From positions 62,001 through 126,000 of the forward strand of contig NZ_CP009830.1 of the NCBI RefSeq assembly GCF_000959525.1: a stretch of DNA of 64,000 nucleotides, in the 5' to 3' direction. Of this stretch, positions 34,657 to 44,615 are shown in pieces (within the stretch, counting starts at the first letter, position 1; every line of letters starts with the position of its first letter). The position numbers and the translations under genes were made by a program. The notes below the pieces were generated by a model. That model saw nothing but the letters and a program-made list of their open reading frames with translations, ran no database searches and had not been told where the DNA came from. Source of the DNA: Burkholderia multivorans ATCC BAA-247. GTDB taxonomy: Bacteria; Pseudomonadota; Gammaproteobacteria; Burkholderiales; Burkholderiaceae.

Positions 34657-36069
34657 ATGGCCGCCATGAAAATCGCCCTTGATCCCCTGAAGCCTGTATC
34701 GCTTAAGGAACAACTCGTTTATCAGATCGAGGACATGATTCGCTCGCGGCAGGCGCCGGTCGGCACAAGGCTTCCCTCGATTCGCCAACTCGCCACGGCC
34801 AACCGGGTCAGCCGTTTTCCGGTCATGGAGGCCTATGACCATCTCGTGTCTCGAGGTTTGATCGAGCCCCGGCATGGCTCCGGTTTCTATGTCACAAACT
34901 GTGTTGGCCCCTACGACCATTGGCCTCCCGGTGCAGATCCTGAAGTGGCCCGCGCAGAGTCCGGACAGATCCTGCGGCAGTTCGATGCCCCGGGGGGAGC
35001 GCCACCCTTGTCGAGCGGCTTTATTCCGGCCGCGTGGCGCGACGTTGAGGGCATTGCACAGTCCGTGCGACACGTTTCACGCACCGATATCATGAGCCTC
35101 GTCGACTACGCAGTGCCGCAGGGTGACGGAATTCTGAGAACGCAAATTTCGCGTCAGCTTGCCCGCTTCGAAATCGGTGCTCCGCCTCAGCAGATTCTTG
35201 TCACACATAGTACAAGTCACGCTCTCGATCTTGTCGCACGCATGATGCTGCGCCCTGGCGATACGGTATTCGTGGAGGATCCCGGTTATTTCAACCTGTT
35301 TGGCCTGCTCAAACTGCAGGGGATTCAGTTAATCGGGGTTCCACGTCTGCGCACCGGACCGGACGTTGATGCGATGCAAGCATTACTTGCAGCGCACCGC
35401 CCTAAACTGTTCTTCGTTAATACGGTATTCCATAACCCAACCGCCACGAACATAGCGCCGCAAATCGCATTTGCGATTCTGCAACTGGCGCAACAGTACG
35501 ATTTCTATGTCGTGGAGGATGACGTCTACGCCGACTTGCAATCGGCCCCGACGCAACGACTTGCCGCGTTGGATCAGCTCAATCGCGTGATCTACGTCAA
35601 TGGATTTTCAAAAACATTGTCTTCGTCGCTGCGACTCGGATATATCGCTGCACATGCTGATCTAATTCGTCATCTCGTCGACGTGAAAACATTGACGAGC
35701 ATGGGAGGCACACGATTCGCAGAAAACGTCGTCGCGACACTTCTTGAACGAGGTCTCTATCGAAGGCACATGGAAAAGTTGCGACACAAGGTAAATGATG
35801 CGTTAATGCGTGCGGTCGAACAATTGCGACGATCGGGCTGGGAAACATACGAGGAACCATGTGGCGGGATGTTCGTGTGGGCACGTGTGCCGCATATCGA
35901 GGACTCCGCACGCCTGGTCGAACACGCGGCCGAGTATGGAATCAACATCGCACCGGGTGCCCATTACCGGCCTGGCAATCAGGCATGCCCTTGGTTGCGC
36001 TTCAACGCGGCGTACATGCGCGAAGGGCAGACGCCGGCGTTCCTCGATAGCGCGGCCAGCTTGCGCTGA
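34657..36069 (+). CDS. MocR-type regulator (GntR HTH fused to aminotransferase-like domain)
   Basis: 470 residues. A GntR winged helix (about 15-80; LPSIRQLATANRVSRFPVMEAYDHL) is fused to a fold-type I aminotransferase domain with the PLP lysine at Lys319 (NGFSKTLSSSLRLGY) and the Asp in VVEDDVYADL. The PLP domain senses an amino acid or vitamer instead of catalysing. ATGs at 34657 and 34666 are possible. It lies in the lower-GC patch, divergent from an EamA exporter, its probable target. Confidence 0.92.
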   Translation: MAAMKIALDPLKPVSLKEQLVYQIEDMIRSRQAPVGTRLPSIRQLATANRVSRFPVMEAYDHLVSRGLIEPRHGSGFYVTNCVGPYDHWPPGADPEVARAESGQILRQFDAPGGAPPLSSGFIPAAWRDVEGIAQSVRHVSRTDIMSLVDYAVPQGDGILRTQISRQLARFEIGAPPQQILVTHSTSHALDLVARMMLRPGDTVFVEDPGYFNLFGLLKLQGIQLIGVPRLRTGPDVDAMQALLAAHRPKLFFVNTVFHNPTATNIAPQIAFAILQLAQQYDFYVVEDDVYADLQSAPTQRLAALDQLNRVIYVNGFSKTLSSSLRLGYIAAHADLIRHLVDVKTLTSMGGTRFAENVVATLLERGLYRRHMEKLRHKVNDALMRAVEQLRRSGWETYEEPCGGMFVWARVPHIEDSARLVEHAAEYGINIAPGAHYRPGNQACPWLRFNAAYMREGQTPAFLDSAASLR

Positions 36070-36215
36070 TCCTTGAGCAGCAGGTCCGGTGTTCGCATCC
36101 GTTCCTGCAACTGCCGGGACGACCAGCGCTCAGCCGACAGCGCTCGATGTAGGACTCGCGCTTAAACGGATCTTCGGCGCACATCGGCGTTTTCAGATGA
36201 GTCCGGCCCGATTAA
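36060..36215 (-). pseudogene. Remnant of a DUF1016 (YhcG-type PDDEXK nuclease) gene
   Basis: On the minus strand one frame reads THLKTPMCAEDPFKRESYIE and continues RCRLS, and after a frameshift near 36135 another reads ERWSSRQLQERMRTPDLLLK. Joined, these match the DUF1016 N-terminal pattern (W-TH-x-L...EDPLKRDFY...C-x-x-ERWS-x-R-x-L-x-x-x-I). Both flanks are missing. It marks the edge of the lower-GC patch and suggests loss of a mobile nuclease or toxin-like gene. Confidence 0.6.
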
Positions 36216-36266
36216 CACTTCAGCCGCGCGCATGTAGCGGTGATGAGTCGACCTCGTTCGGAACCC

Positions 36267-37040
36267 TCACATGTCGATAATCGGCCGCAGCAGCGCCTGC
36301 CCTTCATACAGATAACGCAGACAGCGCTCGCGAATGTCGTCGAGCGACAGCGACGACACCTGCGTCGTGATCGTGAGGCTCGCGCACATCTGCCCGGCGC
36401 GATTCGTCAGCGGCACGCCGAGGATCCGCATGCCGACCTCGTACTCCTGATCCAGTTCCACGTACCCCTGCTCCCGGATCTGCGCGACGATCGCCTTGAT
36501 CTCGTCGACCGACGTGCGCGTAAACGGCGTCAGCGGCTTGCGCTCGACGCGCGCCAGATACGCGTCGACCTCGTCGTCGGGCAGCGACGCGAGCCACAGC
36601 CGGCCGCTGCCCGTGCAGTACATCGGTAGCCGATAGCCCTGCCGGATCGACATCGACGACACGTTCGCGATCCGGCTGCGCACGATATGCACGACCTCGT
36701 CGCCGTCGAGCACGGCTACCGACACGTGTTCGCGCGTTTCGCTCGCGACCTTCTCGACGATCGGCCGCAGCATGCGCGGCAGCCGCGCCGAATCGACATA
36801 CGCCTGGCCGATCCGCAGCGTCTTCGCGGTCAGCCAGTATTGGCGGCTGTCGGTCTGCGCATAGCCGTCGTGCACGAGCGTCAGCAAAAAGCGCCGAGCC
36901 GCGCTTCGCGTGAGCCCGGCAAGACGCGCGACGTCGGCGACGCTCAGCCGCGGTGTTTCCTCGGTGAACAGCTGGATGATCGCGAGCCCTTTCTGCAGAC
37001 CGACGATCAGGTCGCGCTCGTGGATGGGCGGCTGGGGCAT
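36267..37040 (-). CDS. IclR-family regulator (PcaR/PobR-like)
   Basis: 257 residues from the ATG at 37040; the frame continues to a TTG at 37061. N-terminal winged helix (about 12-75; LSVADVARLAGLTRSAARRFLLTL) and IclR effector domain (about 85-255; RQGYRLPMYCTGSGRLWLA). The sequence resembles the PcaR/PobR branch that controls aromatic-acid catabolism. It is divergent from an AroE-like dehydrogenase and MHS transporter across 141 bp and probably activates them. Confidence 0.92.
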   Translation of the reverse strand: MPQPPIHERDLIVGLQKGLAIIQLFTEETPRLSVADVARLAGLTRSAARRFLLTLVHDGYAQTDSRQYWLTAKTLRIGQAYVDSARLPRMLRPIVEKVASETREHVSVAVLDGDEVVHIVRSRIANVSSMSIRQGYRLPMYCTGSGRLWLASLPDDEVDAYLARVERKPLTPFTRTSVDEIKAIVAQIREQGYVELDQEYEVGMRILGVPLTNRAGQMCASLTITTQVSSLSLDDIRERCLRYLYEGQALLRPIIDM

Positions 37041-37181
37041 GGTTTGGGTCCGAAACGGCAAACGAGTGCGATTATCGCATCGTCATTGCGCTGATCGCTC
37101 GAATCGGCCGATTCCGGCGTTGTCGCGCGCCGGCCGCGGTCGCACCATGCGTGCTGTTCGCCCTCCCACTCCGGTGCATTC

Positions 37182-37988
37182 ATGATCAGCGGTACGACCG
37201 AATTATTGGCCATCGTCGGCTCCCCCATCGCGCAGGTGAAATCCCCGCAGAACTTCAACGCATGGTTCGCGCGTCATGGCAAAGACGCATCGATGATTCC
37301 GATCGATCTCGAACGCGAATCGCTCGACGCGTTCGTCCGGACGCTGCGCGCATGGCGCAATCTTCGCGGCTGCGTGATCACCGTGCCGTACAAGCAGGAG
37401 ATCGCCGCACGCATCGACATGCTCAGCGAGCGTGCGCACGCACTCGCGTGCGTGAACGTGATCCGCCGCGAAGCCGACGGCACGCTCGCGGGCGACATCG
37501 TCGACGGCGACGGTTTCCTGAAGGCCGCGCGCCAGCACGGCTTTTCACCGCGCGGCGCGCGGGCGCTCGTGATCGGCGCCGGCGGTGCGGGCAGCGCGAT
37601 CGCGTGGGCGCTGTGCGAGCACGGCGCGACCGCGCTCACGCTCGTCGATCTCGACGCATCGCGCACGCAGCGGCTGCGCGCGCTGCTGCGCGCGCGTTTT
37701 CCGGCGGTCGACACCGGCACGCAGGTCGATTCGCTCGCCGCGTTCGATCTCGTCGTCAACGCGTCGCCGGCCGGCATGCCGGACAACGACGTGCTGCCGC
37801 TCACCGAACATCGGCTCGCGACGCTGCGCGCGACCACGCTCGTCGCGGACGTCGTCACGACGCCGGACATCACGCGCTTTCTTGCGATCGCGCGCCGTAC
37901 CGGTTGCCGGATCCAGACCGGCGCCGAGATGGCGCTCGCGCAGTTCGACGACCTGCGCGCGTTCATGACGGCGCCGCTCGCCGCGTGA
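37182..37988 (+). CDS. Shikimate dehydrogenase-like (AroE-family) oxidoreductase
   Basis: 268 residues. NADP-binding GAGGAGSAIAWAL, catalytic Lys in ITVPYKQE and Asp in GDIVDGDGF are present. The shikimate-binding motif PIAHSxSP reads PIAQVKSP here: the first conserved Ser is Val, and the Asn-Thr before the catalytic Asp are Ile-Val. It is therefore unlikely to be the biosynthetic AroE and may act on another cyclic or hydroxy acid (RifI/SDH-like branch). The IclR regulator and MHS transporter point to a catabolic role. Confidence 0.85.
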   Translation: MISGTTELLAIVGSPIAQVKSPQNFNAWFARHGKDASMIPIDLERESLDAFVRTLRAWRNLRGCVITVPYKQEIAARIDMLSERAHALACVNVIRREADGTLAGDIVDGDGFLKAARQHGFSPRGARALVIGAGGAGSAIAWALCEHGATALTLVDLDASRTQRLRALLRARFPAVDTGTQVDSLAAFDLVVNASPAGMPDNDVLPLTEHRLATLRATTLVADVVTTPDITRFLAIARRTGCRIQTGAEMALAQFDDLRAFMTAPLAA

Positions 37989-38064
37989 GCCCGTGCGCCG
38001 CGCGCGCCGGCGCGAACCACTGCGCGCAGCCCACCTACCCGATAGCAAAGACAGGAGACGACAG

Positions 38065-39447
38065 ATGAACCTCGATGCGACAACCGCTGCGCCATCCATG
38101 CAGCAGACCCGGCGCGCGACCGCCAGCGGCTGGATCGGCTCGGTGCTCGAATACTACGACTTCTTCATCTACGCGCAGGCCGCGTCGATGGTATTTCCGC
38201 AGCTGTTCTTTCCGCACGGCGATCCGACGCTCGCGATCGTCGCGTCGCTCGCGACGTACGGCGTCGGCTACGTCGCGCGGCCGATCGGCGGCTTTGTGCT
38301 CGGGCGCCGCGGCGATACGCACGGCCGCAAGCATCTGCTGCTGTTGTGCATGTTCCTGATGGGCGTGTCGACGTTCGCGGTCGGCCTGCTGCCGACGTAC
38401 CGGCAGATCGGCATCGCGGCGCCGATCGCGCTCGTCGTGCTGCGGTTGATCCAGGGCTTCGCCGTTGCCGGCGAAATCTCGGGCGCGAGCTCGATGATTC
38501 TCGAGCAGGCGCCGTTCGGCAAGCGCGGCTACTACGCAAGCTTCGCGCTGCAGGGCACGCAGGCCGGCCAGATCCTCGCGGCGGCGATCTTCATGCCGCT
38601 CGCATACTGGCTGCCGGCCGATGCGTTCGTGTCGTGGGGCTGGCGCATTCCGTTTCTGCTCAGCGCACTCGTGCTCGCCGCCGGCTACATGATCCGCCGT
38701 CATGTGCAGGAATCGCCTGCGTTCATCGGCGAAGGCACACAACACGCGATGCCCGAATCGCCGATCCGCGTCGCGCTGCGCGACAGCTGGCGCGACATCG
38801 TGCGGATCGCGGTCATGGCGACCGCCGCGGTAATCGCGATGGTCGCGACGATCTTCGGCGCCGCATATGCGGTGCAGCCCGCCTACGGGATCGGCTTTCA
38901 TGCGGATACCTATCTGGTGATCCCGTTCGTCGGCAACGTCGTCGCAGTGATCCTGATTCCTTTCGTCGGACGATTGTCCGACCGCATCGGCCGCCGCATT
39001 CCGGTCGTCGTCGGTTCGCTGGGCGCGGGGCTGCTGTCGTATGCGTATCTGTATGCGATCAGCGCCGGCAACGCGCCGGCCGCGATTCTCACGTCGGTGC
39101 TGATGTGGGGCGTCGTCTATCAGGGCTTCAATGCGGTGTTCCCGAGCTTCATGCCGGAACTCTTTCCGACGCGCACGCGCGTCTCCGCGATGTCGATCGG
39201 GCAGAACATCGGCATGGCGCTGACTGCGCTGCTGCCCTCGCTGTTCGCGGCGATCGCGCCGCCCGGCACGCACGACATTCCGCTGCGGATCGGCACCGTC
39301 ACGCTCGCGATCAGCGCGCTCGCGGCCGTCGCCGCATGGACGGCACGCGAAACGCACCGCACGCCGCTGCACGAACTGGGCGGCCCCGCCGCGACGCGCC
39401 GCGCCGCCGAACGCCTTGCACCGGCCGACGCGATCGAGGCGCGCTGA
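38065..39447 (+). CDS. MFS transporter, metabolite:H+ symporter (MHS) type
   Basis: 460 residues, 12 helices. The start SGWIGSVLEYYDFFIYAQAA is the MHS-family signature seen in shikimate, proline/betaine and alpha-ketoglutarate carriers; RRGDTHGRKHLL is the TM2-TM3 loop. ACAGGAGACGACAG precedes the ATG. It follows the AroE-like gene by 76 bp and likely imports that enzyme's substrate. Confidence 0.9.
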   Translation: MNLDATTAAPSMQQTRRATASGWIGSVLEYYDFFIYAQAASMVFPQLFFPHGDPTLAIVASLATYGVGYVARPIGGFVLGRRGDTHGRKHLLLLCMFLMGVSTFAVGLLPTYRQIGIAAPIALVVLRLIQGFAVAGEISGASSMILEQAPFGKRGYYASFALQGTQAGQILAAAIFMPLAYWLPADAFVSWGWRIPFLLSALVLAAGYMIRRHVQESPAFIGEGTQHAMPESPIRVALRDSWRDIVRIAVMATAAVIAMVATIFGAAYAVQPAYGIGFHADTYLVIPFVGNVVAVILIPFVGRLSDRIGRRIPVVVGSLGAGLLSYAYLYAISAGNAPAAILTSVLMWGVVYQGFNAVFPSFMPELFPTRTRVSAMSIGQNIGMALTALLPSLFAAIAPPGTHDIPLRIGTVTLAISALAAVAAWTARETHRTPLHELGGPAATRRAAERLAPADAIEAR

Positions 39448-39631
39448 AGCAAAAACGCACGGTCTGTCGCAATCGTGATGATTCGCGTCGTGTCCGGATA
39501 AAAGCGCGGCCGCCGCGGCGCCGTTAACGCGTTCGCAGCCCGGGCGCCGCGCGCTGCATGCGGCGTTCGTCCCTCCGACCCGGAACACTTCTGCGCCAAC
39601 GGCCGCGCGCGGCCGCCGGCAAGGGAACGAC

Positions 39632-41197
39632 ATGCGAAAACGATTCACGATCCGCGGCGGGCTCGTCGCGACCATCGCCGGCTATACGCTGCTGCTCGTC
39701 CTCGTGGTCGCCGCGTGCATCGGCGGCCTGTACCTCGGCAACGACTCGCTCGAAGCGATGTACCGCGACGACACCGCGTCGCTGCTGCACCTGAAGACCA
39801 GCTCCGAGCGCATGCTCGTGCTGCGCGAGCGCATGGCCGACGTCGCGCAGATCATCAGCGCCGGCCGGCCCGCGAAGGACGAAATCGCGCAGCTTCACAC
39901 GCTGCTGCAGCAGAGCAACGACGAACTGCTCGCGTATTCGCGGCTGCATAAGCGCGACGCGCAGGAGCAGACGCTGTTCGACGCACTGCAGGCCAGTCGC
40001 CGCACGCTGCTCGATCGCGTGTTCTCGAAGGCGCTCGCGCAGCTCGATCAGGACGACGCGTTCAATTTCCTCGACACGCAGCGCACCGCGCCGCCCGAGC
40101 TGTTCGCCGCCTACCAGAAGGCGATCGATGCGCTCGAAGCGTTCCAGGTCGAGCGCGAGAAGGCGCGCTACGAAGCGGCCGGCGAGCGCTTTCACCGGAT
40201 CGTGTGGGCGATGGCGGCGGTCGCCGCGATCGCGCTGGTCGTCGGCTTCGTCGCGCAGCGTCTGCTCGCCAAGGCGATCATCGAGCCGATCGCGCTCGCG
40301 GTCGATCATTTCGACAAGATCTCGAAGGGCGATCTGACCAGTGCGGTCGCGATCGGCGGCGACAACGAGATGGCCTATCTGCTCAACGCGCTGAAGCGGA
40401 TGCAGGACGGGCTCGTCGACACGGTCAGCCAGGTACGCGCGAGCACGGAAACGATCGTCGGCGACGTGCGTACGATCGCGAGCGGCAACGTCGACCTGTC
40501 CGCGCGCACCGAACAGCATGCGGTGTCGCTGCAGCAAGCGGCCGCGAGCATGGAGCAGCTGACGGCGACGGTGCGGCAGAACGCCGACAACGCGCGCGAT
40601 GCGCGCAGCTACGTCGAAGGCGCGGCCGGCATCGCGGCGCGCGGCGGCGAGGCGATGCAGCGCGTCGTCGACACGATGTCGGCGATCTCGCAAAGTGCCG
40701 CGCAAATCGCCGGCATCGTCGGCGTGATCGAAAGCATCGCATTCCAGACCAACATCCTTGCGCTCAACGCGGCGGTCGAAGCGGCGCGCGCAGGCGAACA
40801 GGGCCGCGGCTTCGCGGTCGTCGCGACCGAGGTGCGCGGGCTCGCGCAGCGCTGCGCGGCGGCGGCAAAGGAGATCCGCGAGCTGATCGGCGATTCGACG
40901 CAGCGCGTCGAACACGGCAGCGGCCTCGTCGCGCATGCCGGTTCCGCGATGACCGAGATCGTCGCGGCCGTCGAGCGCGTGAACGCGATCATGAGCGACA
41001 TCAGCACGGCGTTCGACGAACAGTCCTCGGGCATCGAGCAGGTGAACGCGACCGTCACGCAGATGGAGCAGACGATGCAGCGCAATACCGCGCTTGTCGA
41101 AGAGACGGCTGCCGCCGCGCTGTCGCTCGAGGAGCAAGGCGCGCGGCTCAGCAATGCGGTCGCCCAGTTTCGGCTGCGGGAGGCGGCGTCCGCATGA
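39632..41197 (+). CDS. Methyl-accepting chemotaxis protein
   Basis: 521 residues. TM1 about 9-33, a helical periplasmic sensor of about 155 residues, TM2 about 191-212, a HAMP linker, and a cytoplasmic signalling domain with the conserved hairpin tip [20 protein letters not shown]. The C-terminus (FRLREAASA) lacks a CheR/CheB pentapeptide. The ligand is unknown; being next to an uptake system suggests chemotaxis to a carbon source, but that is only proximity. Confidence 0.95.
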   Translation: MRKRFTIRGGLVATIAGYTLLLVLVVAACIGGLYLGNDSLEAMYRDDTASLLHLKTSSERMLVLRERMADVAQIISAGRPAKDEIAQLHTLLQQSNDELLAYSRLHKRDAQEQTLFDALQASRRTLLDRVFSKALAQLDQDDAFNFLDTQRTAPPELFAAYQKAIDALEAFQVEREKARYEAAGERFHRIVWAMAAVAAIALVVGFVAQRLLAKAIIEPIALAVDHFDKISKGDLTSAVAIGGDNEMAYLLNALKRMQDGLVDTVSQVRASTETIVGDVRTIASGNVDLSARTEQHAVSLQQAAASMEQLTATVRQNADNARDARSYVEGAAGIAARGGEAMQRVVDTMSAISQSAAQIAGIVGVIESIAFQTNILALNAAVEAARAGEQGRGFAVVATEVRGLAQRCAAAAKEIRELIGDSTQRVEHGSGLVAHAGSAMTEIVAAVERVNAIMSDISTAFDEQSSGIEQVNATVTQMEQTMQRNTALVEETAAAALSLEEQGARLSNAVAQFRLREAASA

Positions 41198-41931
41198 GGT
41201 GAGCGCGCGCAGTCGCAACGGTTCGTCGAGGCGATCCGAACGGGTTAACCCCAGCCTCCACCCCGCTCGAAGCAGCGCGCGCCGTTACCTGTACTTTCGA
41301 ACGGCCGACGCATATGCGGCACTCCCATTCGGGAGGGAACCGGCTGTCCGGCGAGGGGCTTTGGGCGCATCTCGATAATCGTGTTTCGCCTCCCGTCTCG
41401 CTGCGCAAACCGAAAATGAGAAGCAGTGTCGCTTCGAGAATCAATGGCGTTTCGTATCGGCTGTGCGATTACTCGTGACCGCTTCAACTGCTCGGCATCG
41501 CGCATCACACCGCTGCGGCATCTCGATCACACGCATCTGTGCCGACGATTCGACACCCCGATGAGCACACGCCACTCGACTAACCCGATCATTGCGCACG
41601 CATCGACTGTGTCTTTTTGACTTGCGGCGCTCCAAACGGCATCGCGTACCGACCTCCCGATACCTCTCCTCCCGACGAATTGCGGCGCAGCACGCGGTGC
41701 CGGGCGCCGCCCGCGCAACGAACGCCGAAGCGCCGCACGACGTGCGCCGCCATCGCACGCGATCCGTCGCCGCAGCACCGCATCGCGATCGGCGGTCCCT
41801 CGATACGCGCGCCAGGCACGACGCTTGCCCCTGTCGGCCGGCCTGCCGTACGGCACGGCGAGCGCGCTTCGCTTCGCGGCTCGGAGCGCACACGGCTGGC
41901 CAGCGCCGCATTCACTCAGGGAGACGTTGTC
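41198..41931. other. Intergenic region, nothing recognised
   Basis: These 734 bp between the chemoreceptor and the phosphoesterase contain only frames of low-complexity Arg/Ala character on both strands and no clear RNA, repeat or gene relic. GC content falls somewhat in 41350-41600, where a promoter could lie. Confidence 0.5.
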
Positions 41932-43443
41932 ATGGACGGGACCGGAGCATATCGCCATTACGACCGGCGGCGCTTTCTCGCCGGCGTTGCCGCTGTTGCG
42001 GGCAGTGTCGCGCTATCGGGCTGCGGCGGCGGGGGTGGCGACGGCGGCAACGGCGGCGCTAACGGCGGATCGGGCGCCGACGGCAATGCGGCCGCGCCGT
42101 CGATCGGCAACACGCCTTCGCCGAACGGCGGCGATCGCTACAGCCTGCCGCGGCCGCCGCTGCCGGACCCGTCGAATGCCGGCATCGATCACATCGTGCT
42201 CGTCACGATGGAAAACCGTTCGTTCGATCACTTCCTGAGCTGGGTGCCCGGCGCCGAGGGCATGCCCGCGAACCGGCAATACAACGACGCGTTCGGCGCG
42301 ACACATACACCGTTCGCGCTCGCGTCCAATTCCGCGTACGGCTATCAGGCCTGCGCGTATCACGACCCGAACCACAGCTACGAAGGGGCGCGCACGCAAC
42401 TCGCGTCCGGCGCGATGAACGGCTGGCTGCTGACGCCGGGCACGAGTCAGACGCAGGGCGACCTGCTCCCGATCGGCTATTACACGTCCGCCGATCTGCC
42501 GTTCTTCAGCGCGGCGGCGACTCACTACACGATCGGCGACTTCTACTTCACCGGCATTCTGACGAGCACGTTTCCGAACCGCCTGTATCTGCACAGCGGC
42601 GCAACCGACCGCCTCGGCGACGGCATCGATACGTCGACGCTGCGCACGATCTGGGACAACCTCGCCGATGCGAACGTCGGCTGCCATTACTACTATCACG
42701 ACGTGCCGTTCACGGCGCTGTACGGCACGCGCTATGTCGGCATCTCGCATCCGTTCTCCGAGTTCCTGTCGAATGCGGCGGCCGGTACGCTGCCGGCGTT
42801 CTGCATGGTCGACCCCGCTTTCGCGGGCGAACGGGAGGGCACGTCCTCCGACGATCATCCGCACGCCGACATTCGCGACGGCCAGGCATTTCTGAATCAG
42901 GTGTATGACGCACTACGCACGAGCCCGACGTGGAGCCGCACGCTGCTGATCATCGTGTACGACGAATGGGGCGGGTTTCTCGAACACGTGGTGCCGCCGA
43001 CGCGGCCGATCAGCAACAACGAGCTCGCGCTCGGCAACGACGGCAAGCTCGGCTGCCGCGTGCCGCTCGCGCTGCTCGGCCCGCGCGTGCGGGCGGGCAC
43101 GGTCACGCGCTATCCGTTCGATCCGAGTTCGATTCATGCGCTGCTGCAATGGCGCTTCGGCCTGAAGCCGCTCGGCGTGCGCGGCAGCGATCCGGCGACC
43201 GTCAATCTCGCCTACGCGCTCGATCTCGCGAGTGCGCCGCGCACCGACGCGCCCGCCTTCACCGTGCCGCAAGGGCCGTTCGGCGGGCTGTGCGCCGGCG
43301 CGACCGCACCGGCGCCGTCCGACTCGATCTCGCAGATCGATCCGTCGCAAATGGCCGCGAAACCCGCAGTGAATCCGACCGCCGACCGCTTCGCGGACCT
43401 GCGCGCGAAGGCGGCGGCGCTCGGCTTCGCGACCGGCGGCTGA
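41932..43443 (+). CDS. Tat-exported phosphoesterase (phospholipase C / acid phosphatase AcpA family)
   Basis: 503 residues. The N-terminus has a twin-arginine signal (DRRRFLAGVAAVAGSVAL) ending in a lipobox-like LSGC, then a Gly-rich linker, so it is probably a Tat-exported lipoprotein. The phosphoesterase domain starts at DHIVLVTMENRSFDHFLSW, containing the metal-binding Glu-Asn of the family; YDEWGGFLEHVVPP is another family motif. It should hydrolyse phosphate esters or phospholipids in the periplasm or outside. CAGGGAGA precedes the ATG at 41932; the longer upstream frame is not used. Confidence 0.9.
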   Translation: MDGTGAYRHYDRRRFLAGVAAVAGSVALSGCGGGGGDGGNGGANGGSGADGNAAAPSIGNTPSPNGGDRYSLPRPPLPDPSNAGIDHIVLVTMENRSFDHFLSWVPGAEGMPANRQYNDAFGATHTPFALASNSAYGYQACAYHDPNHSYEGARTQLASGAMNGWLLTPGTSQTQGDLLPIGYYTSADLPFFSAAATHYTIGDFYFTGILTSTFPNRLYLHSGATDRLGDGIDTSTLRTIWDNLADANVGCHYYYHDVPFTALYGTRYVGISHPFSEFLSNAAAGTLPAFCMVDPAFAGEREGTSSDDHPHADIRDGQAFLNQVYDALRTSPTWSRTLLIIVYDEWGGFLEHVVPPTRPISNNELALGNDGKLGCRVPLALLGPRVRAGTVTRYPFDPSSIHALLQWRFGLKPLGVRGSDPATVNLAYALDLASAPRTDAPAFTVPQGPFGGLCAGATAPAPSDSISQIDPSQMAAKPAVNPTADRFADLRAKAAALGFATGG

Positions 43444-43471
43444 CGCAGGCGCAGCCGCCAAGGGGCGGCGC

Positions 43472-44500
43472 CTACGACCGCGGTACCGCGCCGGCTGCCG
43501 TCGCCGCTTGCAGGGCGACGGCCGGCGGCGCGAGCGTCTGTTCGCCGCCGTCCGCGTTGCCCGCACGCGCACTACGGCTGAAGCGGCGAACGGCCTGCGG
43601 CGGCTGACCGATCGTCCGCAGGAAGGCGCGCCGCATCCGTTCGCGATCGGCGAAGCCCACTTCATCGGCGATCACGTCCAGCGATAGACGCCCTTTCTCG
43701 AGCAGCAGCCGCGCGGCTTCCACGCGCAGATGCTCGACCGCCTTCGCCGGCGACTGGCCGGTTTCCGCACTGAACGCGCGGCTGAACTGGCGCGGACTCA
43801 GTCCCGCGACGTCCGCGAGCTCCTCGACGGTCAGCGGCTTGCGCAGATTCGCGCTCGCATAGTCGATCGCCTTCTGGATCCGGTCCGATTTCGGTTCGAG
43901 ATCGAGCAGCGTCGAGAACTGCGATTGCCCGCCTGCGCGACGGTGGTAGACGACGAGCTTGCGCGCGACCGCGCGCGACACCTCGTGTCCGTGATCCTTC
44001 TCGATCATCGCGAGCGCCATGTCGATCGTCGCGGTCATCCCGGCCGACGTCCAGATCGGCCCGTCGACGATGAAGATCTGATCGTCCTCGACCGTCACCT
44101 CCGGATAACGGCGCTGAAGGTCGGCCGCGAAGCGCCAGTGCGTCGTCGCGCGCCGGCCGTCCAGCGCGCCGGCCTCCGCGAGAATGAACGCGCCCGTGCA
44201 CGGCGCCGCGATGCGTCGCGACGTCGTCAGCGCGCGCCGCACGAACGCGGTCAGCGCAGGCGACGCGATGTCGATCTCGACACCGGAACCGAACATCACC
44301 GTATCGAACGACGTGTCGGAAAACGGCTGCGTCTCGACGCGGATGCCGGCCGACGACAGCACGAGCCCGCCCTCCTCCGACAGCACCGTGACCTGATACG
44401 CCGGCTCGCCGAGCACGACGTTCGCGAGCTCGAACGCAGTGATCGCCGCGAAGCCGAGCAGATAGAAATTCGGGAAGACGACGAAACCGATCGTATGCAT
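43472..44500 (-). CDS. GlxA-type regulator (DJ-1/PfpI domain plus AraC HTH)
   Basis: 342 residues. N-terminal DJ-1/PfpI-like domain (about 1-190) with the nucleophile-elbow Cys in APCTGAFILAEAG, then an AraC double HTH (about 210-310; LTVEELADVAGLSPRQFSRAF). Such proteins activate catabolic genes for amines and related compounds. It is divergent from an MFS gene across 115 bp and probably controls the MFS/AhpD-like/cupin run. Confidence 0.92.
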   Translation of the reverse strand: MHTIGFVVFPNFYLLGFAAITAFELANVVLGEPAYQVTVLSEEGGLVLSSAGIRVETQPFSDTSFDTVMFGSGVEIDIASPALTAFVRRALTTSRRIAAPCTGAFILAEAGALDGRRATTHWRFAADLQRRYPEVTVEDDQIFIVDGPIWTSAGMTATIDMALAMIEKDHGHEVSRAVARKLVVYHRRAGGQSQFSTLLDLEPKSDRIQKAIDYASANLRKPLTVEELADVAGLSPRQFSRAFSAETGQSPAKAVEHLRVEAARLLLEKGRLSLDVIADEVGFADRERMRRAFLRTIGQPPQAVRRFSRSARAGNADGGEQTLAPPAVALQAATAAGAVPRS

Positions 44501-44615
44501 GCGCGTGCCCCGGCGATGTCCGAAATTGCTTGTATATATGACATTTGAGACACGGTCAATCGCGACTATCCTCTCCGCGTATCGCTCCCGAAACCCTTAC
44601 CGCCAGAGCTTTCGT

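Noticed and set aside
41441-41911. 156-residue minus-strand open frame before the phosphoesterase
   Set aside because: Cys/Arg-rich composition, no ribosome site and no domain; treated as non-coding.
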